64,000 bases of DNA from Lachnospiraceae bacterium (GTDB lineage: Bacteria; Bacillota; Clostridia; Lachnospirales; Lachnospiraceae), in contig SVEG01000004.1 of assembly GCA_015057505.1 (NCBI GenBank), forward strand, positions 62,001 to 126,000, in the 5' to 3' direction. A program made the translations under genes and the position numbers. Positions 60,522 to 64,000 of the stretch are shown here, one piece after another (positions within the stretch are counted from its first letter, which is position 1; every line of letters begins with the position of its first letter). Under the pieces are notes generated by a model. That model searched no databases, was not told the origin of the DNA, and saw nothing but the letters and a program-made list of their open reading frames with translations.

Positions 60522-62355
60522 TTTCGATGCTCCCTTCTTTATAATACTTACTCTGTATTCCAAAAAGCTCTGCATATCTGCCGTTTAATTTAAGCAGATC
60601 CTCATGGGTCCCCTCTTCCACAATCCCTGCGCCCTCAAGCAAAATAATACGGTCACAAAAACGTGTGGAGGCTAATCTGTGTGAAATATATACCGATGAC
60701 TTTCCCTTTGTCATATCATTATATTTTTTATACATGTCGGATTCAGCAATCGGGTCAAGTGCCGCAGTAGGCTCATCAAGCATAATAAACGGAGCATCCT
60801 TATACAAAGCTCTTGCAAGCATAAGTCTTTGCGTCTCACCACCCGAAAGCATAATTGCATCATCATATATCTCTCTGTTTAACAAGGTCTCATACTCTTT
60901 CTCCAATGATTTAACCTTCTCGCCAAGTCCTGCATCTGCAATACATGCTTTCACACGCTCCATGTCAATATTATCATCCGTCTGTGCAACATTCATTGCA
61001 ATTGAACCTGCAAGTAGCGAAAACTCCTGGAAAACAGCTGAAAACATACGATAATAATCTCTTCTGTTATAATCACGTATATCCTTGCCATCAAGTAAAA
61101 CCCTGCCTTCAGTAGGATCCAGATATCCACACATAAGCTTAACAAGCGTCGTTTTACCTGCCCCGTTAAGTCCGACTACTGCAAGCTTTTCTCCCGGATG
61201 TAGTGTAAGAGTTATACTTTTTAGTATATCCTTGTCACTTTCCGGATATCTGAAGGATACATTTTCGAGCTTTAATTCATACTTTTTCGTATTGTCAGGT
61301 GTTATAGCCTCTCCTGATTCAAACTTAAAAGCCTCCGGATATTCAAGACATTCTCGTACATTTGAAAGGTCTAAGCCCTGCTTATGTAAGGTACTTAAAT
61401 TACCGAGTATACCTGTAACCCATGAACTAAAACCACCGACTGCCGAAAAATAAAGCAAAAACTCTGCAGCAGTAAGCCCGTTTTCAAGCACCAAATTAAT
61501 TAAATATATATAAGCAATACCGTTTCTTACAAATGCAAGTACAATATCAATTATGTTTGTAATAATATAAACGCACTGCACTCTTTTATGAAAGGCCATG
61601 TACAGCTTCATTGACTTTGCATAAAGTTCTTCAAGCCAAGCCTTTAAGCCAAAAATCCTAATATCTTTTGACGCGTTGTAATCTGACACAACATCTCGAA
61701 TATATTGCATCTTCTTTTCATAATCTGCAACCTCATCACGATGAACATATTCGTATGTATTTATTTTTTTATTAATGTAATATCCTATTATTGTTGTTAT
61801 AAGTATAACTGCAACCATAAAAATATTAACTGACGATAAAAGCATCAAATACAACAAAAAGCCGAGACAGTTTGTAACAAAAGACTCCAAGGTTCCCCAA
61901 ATTGCTTCTGTAGCCTTGTCATTAGAATTCGTTGTATCAAAGCTTTTCCCGAGCAGCTTTATAAACTTCTCATCATTAATATTACTATAGGAGGTTGTCA
62001 TTGCTTTGTTATTTATTCTTTTGACAACCATCATTCGAACAGTAACTCTTCCGAATAAATTATTCGAATTAATATAAGCTGTAAGTGCCTGACATAACAT
62101 CATTGCAGTAACAAATAATATGATTGTTATAATCATCTCCGACACAGGAGCCTTTCTCTCGACTGTCGAAAGTATCATTGGCGATATATATAGGTTAATT
62201 AACGAAGAAGCAACCGCAAGCAATGCAGATATTAACACTATTGCAAGCACCTTCTTCTCCTTTTCCTTCCATGCCAATTTAATCATAAATCCGGCATTCT
62301 GCCACATATTATATTTGGGTTTCGGAGCCTTCTCTTTTTTCTTTTCAGAGCTCAC
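60514..62355 (-). CDS. ABC exporter half-transporter, first subunit
   Basis: A 613-residue type-1 ABC exporter. The membrane part is residues about 30-310; the ATPase has Walker A GLNGAGKTT, signature IMLSGGETQRLMLAR and Walker B FIMLDEPTAALDP. The start is GTG with AAGGTGG upstream. It is the first of the pair and has a LytTR-type direct-repeat site in its promoter gap, so it is probably the target of the two-component system encoded just upstream. Confidence 0.93.
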   Translation of the reverse strand: MSSEKKKEKAPKPKYNMWQNAGFMIKLAWKEKEKKVLAIVLISALLAVASSLINLYISPMILSTVERKAPVSEMIITIILFVTAMMLCQALTAYINSNNLFGRVTVRMMVVKRINNKAMTTSYSNINDEKFIKLLGKSFDTTNSNDKATEAIWGTLESFVTNCLGFLLYLMLLSSVNIFMVAVILITTIIGYYINKKINTYEYVHRDEVADYEKKMQYIRDVVSDYNASKDIRIFGLKAWLEELYAKSMKLYMAFHKRVQCVYIITNIIDIVLAFVRNGIAYIYLINLVLENGLTAAEFLLYFSAVGGFSSWVTGILGNLSTLHKQGLDLSNVRECLEYPEAFKFESGEAITPDNTKKYELKLENVSFRYPESDKDILKSITLTLHPGEKLAVVGLNGAGKTTLVKLMCGYLDPTEGRVLLDGKDIRDYNRRDYYRMFSAVFQEFSLLAGSIAMNVAQTDDNIDMERVKACIADAGLGEKVKSLEKEYETLLNREIYDDAIMLSGGETQRLMLARALYKDAPFIMLDEPTAALDPIAESDMYKKYNDMTKGKSSVYISHRLASTRFCDRIILLEGAGIVEEGTHEDLLKLNGRYAELFGIQSKYYKEGSIENE

Positions 62356-62381
62356 TTATACCACCTTCCCTTCTTGAATGT

Positions 62382-62387
62382 AGTATA
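62382..62387 (-). promoter_or_regulatory. -10 box of the ABC exporter promoter
   Basis: TATACT on the minus strand, with no recognisable -35 box at 17 bp. This is what one expects of an activator-dependent promoter. The direct repeats begin 32 bp upstream. Confidence 0.55.
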
Positions 62388-62419
62388 TAACAAAATTTTT
62401 CTTGTTTATATTTTCGGGG

Positions 62420-62449
62420 ATAAATTGTAAAAATCAGGGGATGAATTGT
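62420..62449 (-). promoter_or_regulatory. LytTR-type direct repeat, likely response-regulator site
   Basis: On the minus strand, ACAATTCAT (62441-62449) and ACAATTTAT (62420-62428) are separated by 12 bp. LytTR regulators such as ComE and AgrA bind 9-bp direct repeats with 12-13 bp spacing. A LytTR gene lies in the same locus. Confidence 0.65.
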
Positions 62450-62463
62450 TAAAACTCATCCCC
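62429..62463 (-). terminator. terminator of the histidine kinase gene
   Basis: GGGGATGA (62437-62444) pairs with TCATCCCC (62456-62463) directly after the kinase stop, followed on the minus strand by TGATTTTTAC. It overlaps the upstream half of the LytTR site. Confidence 0.7.
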
Positions 62464-62464
62464 T

Positions 62465-63127
62465 TTACTTCTGCGGAAGCAATATCTCGGTAGTAAATGC
62501 ACCGTCCTCACTGTTACGTGACAGGTATCCACCGTATCGTTCCACAATATCATCTATTCTCACGAGACCAAAACCATGGCCTTTCCCTTTTGTTGTCTTA
62601 AAAATACTTCCCGATTTCTTCTGCTTCTTCGTCGCCGTAAAATTGGTAAATGACATATAAAGCTGGGTATTCTTCATATCCATATACACTCGTATCATAC
62701 GCTCGCCCTCAGGCAAAGTAAGCGAAGCCTCTATTGCATTGTCAAAGAGATTGCCTATGATAACACACAAATCTATCTCTGATATCGTAAGTGCCACAGG
62801 GATATGTGCATCTGCCTTAACAGGCACATTCTTTGATTTTGCAAGTGAAATCTTACTGTTAACTATGGCATCAACCATTTTATTACCGGTCTTGATAACC
62901 GTATCGACCGTTTTCAAATCAATATCCAGCTTATCAAGATAGGCATTTATAGAATCCAAATCACCTTCTGCCGCGTAAGCCTTCATCGTCTGAATATGAT
63001 TGCGGTAATCATGTCTCCAGCCTCTGATTTGCTTATACATATTCTCAACCTCGGCATAATGAGTTTCTATAAGTTCACGCTGATATGCCGCTATATGCTT
63101 GTCTATTCTTTTTGAAATTAGTGACAT
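62465..63127 (-). CDS. GHKL-type histidine kinase without sensor domain
   Basis: A 220-residue protein made only of the kinase core. His39 in RGWRHDYRNHIQTMKAY is the phospho-acceptor of the AgrC-like class. The ATPase has the N box NLFDNAIEAS and the glycine-rich lid KGKGHGFGLVRIDDIVERYGG. Related kinases have five to seven membrane helices before this; none is present. The ribosome binding site AAGGAA stands 9 bp before the ATG. It follows the LytTR regulator in one operon. Signal input must come from another protein or from inside the cell. Confidence 0.9.
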   Translation of the reverse strand: MSLISKRIDKHIAAYQRELIETHYAEVENMYKQIRGWRHDYRNHIQTMKAYAAEGDLDSINAYLDKLDIDLKTVDTVIKTGNKMVDAIVNSKISLAKSKNVPVKADAHIPVALTISEIDLCVIIGNLFDNAIEASLTLPEGERMIRVYMDMKNTQLYMSFTNFTATKKQKKSGSIFKTTKGKGHGFGLVRIDDIVERYGGYLSRNSEDGAFTTEILLPQK

Positions 63128-63176
63128 GGCACTATTCCTTTCTTTGAAAATTAACTAAAATACTGTCTTCTCCGTT

Positions 63177-63875
63177 TTAAAAGAACTTAATAAACGCCCT
63201 GTTAAGCGGCTCATAAAGCCCTCTTGAAAGAGGAATTACTATTTCGCCTTTAAGTACTACCTCCGTCTTGGTAACCTTACGTATGTAATGCATATTTACG
63301 ATATATGAACGTCCCGTCTTAAAAAAGCCCTCATCCAGCTTCTTTTCTATGCCTGAAAGTGTTGTTTTCACAGATATTTCTTCTGTCGCATGAATCGTAA
63401 CATAATTGGCACGAACCTCAATATACCTAATCTCATAAAGAGGAATTCTTACCATACCGCCCGGCAAATCAAATATTAGTGCCGCTTCATTTTTCTTAAG
63501 CTTCTCACAGGCACGGTCAAGCACTGCCATTAATTTATCTGCATGTACAGGCTTAAGAATATAATTAAGTGCCTCTACATCATATCCGTCGGCAATGTAA
63601 TCATTATATCCCGTAATGAATATAATCTGTATCTCGCGATTCTGCCTGCGAACCCTCCTTGCGAGTTCCACACCATTCATTGCGCCCATCTCTATATCAA
63701 GAAGAAGTATATCGTAATCACTTTCATCATCATAATGAAAAAGAAACTCTTCTGCCGATTGAAAATCTTTTATTGTAACAGAATGTCCTTTACCGGATGC
63801 CCAATCCTTAACAATGGAACTTATATACTCAATATCCTCTTTCCTATCATCACATATTGCAATTTTGTAATTCAT
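63177..63875 (-). CDS. LytTR response regulator
   Basis: A 232-residue regulator. The receiver domain (residues 1-120) has the acidic pair in ICDDRKED and the phospho-Asp60 in LLLDIEMG, followed by the Lys in ILKPVHADK. The LytTR DNA-binding domain is at about 130-230 (IPLYEIRYIEVRANYVTIH ... FFKTGRSYIVNMHYIRKV). ATG 63875 has AGGGTG; a GTG three codons earlier is too close to it. It is the partner of the kinase and probably drives the ABC exporter genes. Confidence 0.93.
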   Translation of the reverse strand: MNYKIAICDDRKEDIEYISSIVKDWASGKGHSVTIKDFQSAEEFLFHYDDESDYDILLLDIEMGAMNGVELARRVRRQNREIQIIFITGYNDYIADGYDVEALNYILKPVHADKLMAVLDRACEKLKKNEAALIFDLPGGMVRIPLYEIRYIEVRANYVTIHATEEISVKTTLSGIEKKLDEGFFKTGRSYIVNMHYIRKVTKTEVVLKGEIVIPLSRGLYEPLNRAFIKFF

Positions 63876-63924
63876 ATCTTTCACCCTGCTTAATTATAGC
63901 AACATAAAAAATACACGTCAATAA

Positions 63925-63959
63925 AAATGCGTTTAGAGCTTTTATCTCCAAACGCATTT
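63925..63959. terminator. hairpin beyond the regulator operon
   Basis: A perfect 10-bp stem (63925-63934 with 63950-63959) plus an inner GAG/CTC stem; T-rich on both sides. It probably ends a minus-strand gene entering from the right. Confidence 0.7.
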
Positions 63960-63976
63960 CTTTTACTATTTTTAAT

Positions 63977-64000
63977 TTACAGCTTAAACCAGTTTTTCAA
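63977..64000 (-). CDS. last codons of a minus-strand gene entering from the right
   Basis: TAA at 63977-63979 (minus strand) ends an open stretch reading LKNWFKL. The terminator-like hairpin directly after it supports a real gene end. Too little is visible to identify it. Confidence 0.35.
   Translation of the reverse strand: MKNWFKL

Noticed and set aside
1-64000. CRISPR arrays, insertion sequences, tRNA and rRNA genes, defence systems
   Set aside because: No spaced repeat arrays, transposase motifs, cloverleaf or GTTCRANNC-type signals, or nuclease/defence gene clusters were found on reading both strands.

Overview
ORGANISM. The window reads as chromosomal DNA of a low-GC, Gram-positive, spore-forming anaerobe of the Clostridia, most likely Lachnospiraceae. 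The reasons are the SepF/DivIVA division genes, the yqfC-yqfD-phoH-HD-ybeY and rplU-prp-rpmA-obg clusters, spore proteins (YqfC, YqfD, SpoVB, a BofC-like protein), a biotin-dependent Na+-pumping decarboxylase, and strong AGGAGG ribosome binding sites. The kduI/kduD pair suggests growth on pectin or other uronate polymers. Genus assignment is not possible from the sequence alone. There are no rRNA or tRNA genes, insertion sequences, prophage genes or CRISPR arrays, and no gene-free gap longer than about 300 bases. LAYOUT. 1-7.4 kb (+): the 3' end of a D-Ala-D-Ala carboxypeptidase, a small P-loop protein, a DUF378 gene (-), then a cell-division and envelope operon (HlyD-like, yggS, sepF, ylmH, divIVA, lspA, rluD, cytidylate-kinase-like). 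7.5-10.9 kb (+): kduI, kduD, mgsA and a DUF4003-like gene. 11-14.3 kb (-): a sigma factor with a very long C-terminal extension, a zinc-ribbon protein and a lipoprotein. 14.4-16.3 kb (+): a TtcA-family enzyme and a tyrosine recombinase. 16.3-18.3 kb (-): a small AT-rich accessory block (membrane protein, nitroreductase, VOC protein, GyrI-like protein). 18.4-19.7 kb: a divergent yneA-like/lexA pair around a cluster of SOS boxes. 19.7-30.2 kb (-): a GNAT gene, then a long housekeeping run (two radical-SAM-associated proteins, rng, tandem-HD protein, rplU, prp, rpmA, obg, yhbY, nadD, yqeK, rsfS). 30.2-33.1 kb (-): ptsI and apbE. 33.2-38.3 kb (-): a Na+-translocating decarboxylase operon with two different carboxyltransferases. 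38.5-42.4 kb (-): BofC-like, SpoVB-like, cdd, DUF3048. 42.4-47.1 kb (-): ybeY, HD membrane protein, phoH, yqfD, yqfC, rpsU. 47.2-51.3 kb (-): alaS, a 47-residue membrane protein, tyrS. 51.4-54.6 kb (-): LprI-like, rnhA, a membrane MutS-like ATPase, a lipoprotein. 54.9-58.5 kb (+): a beta-repeat lipoprotein, VTC and DUF4956 operon and a small coiled-coil protein. 58.6-63.9 kb (-): a heterodimeric ABC exporter with a LytTR two-component system. HOW THE GENES WORK TOGETHER. Most of the window is housekeeping: septum formation, ribosome assembly (Obg, YhbY, RsfS, YbeY, L27 processing by Prp), tRNA charging and the SOS response. The parts most worth following up are the VTC/DUF4956/lipoprotein operon, the LytTR-regulated ABC exporter with a readable direct-repeat operator, the extended sigma factor without a visible anti-sigma partner, and the mixed-subunit decarboxylase. 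The HD-domain membrane protein has an altered metal motif, and the MutS-like protein carries membrane segments.
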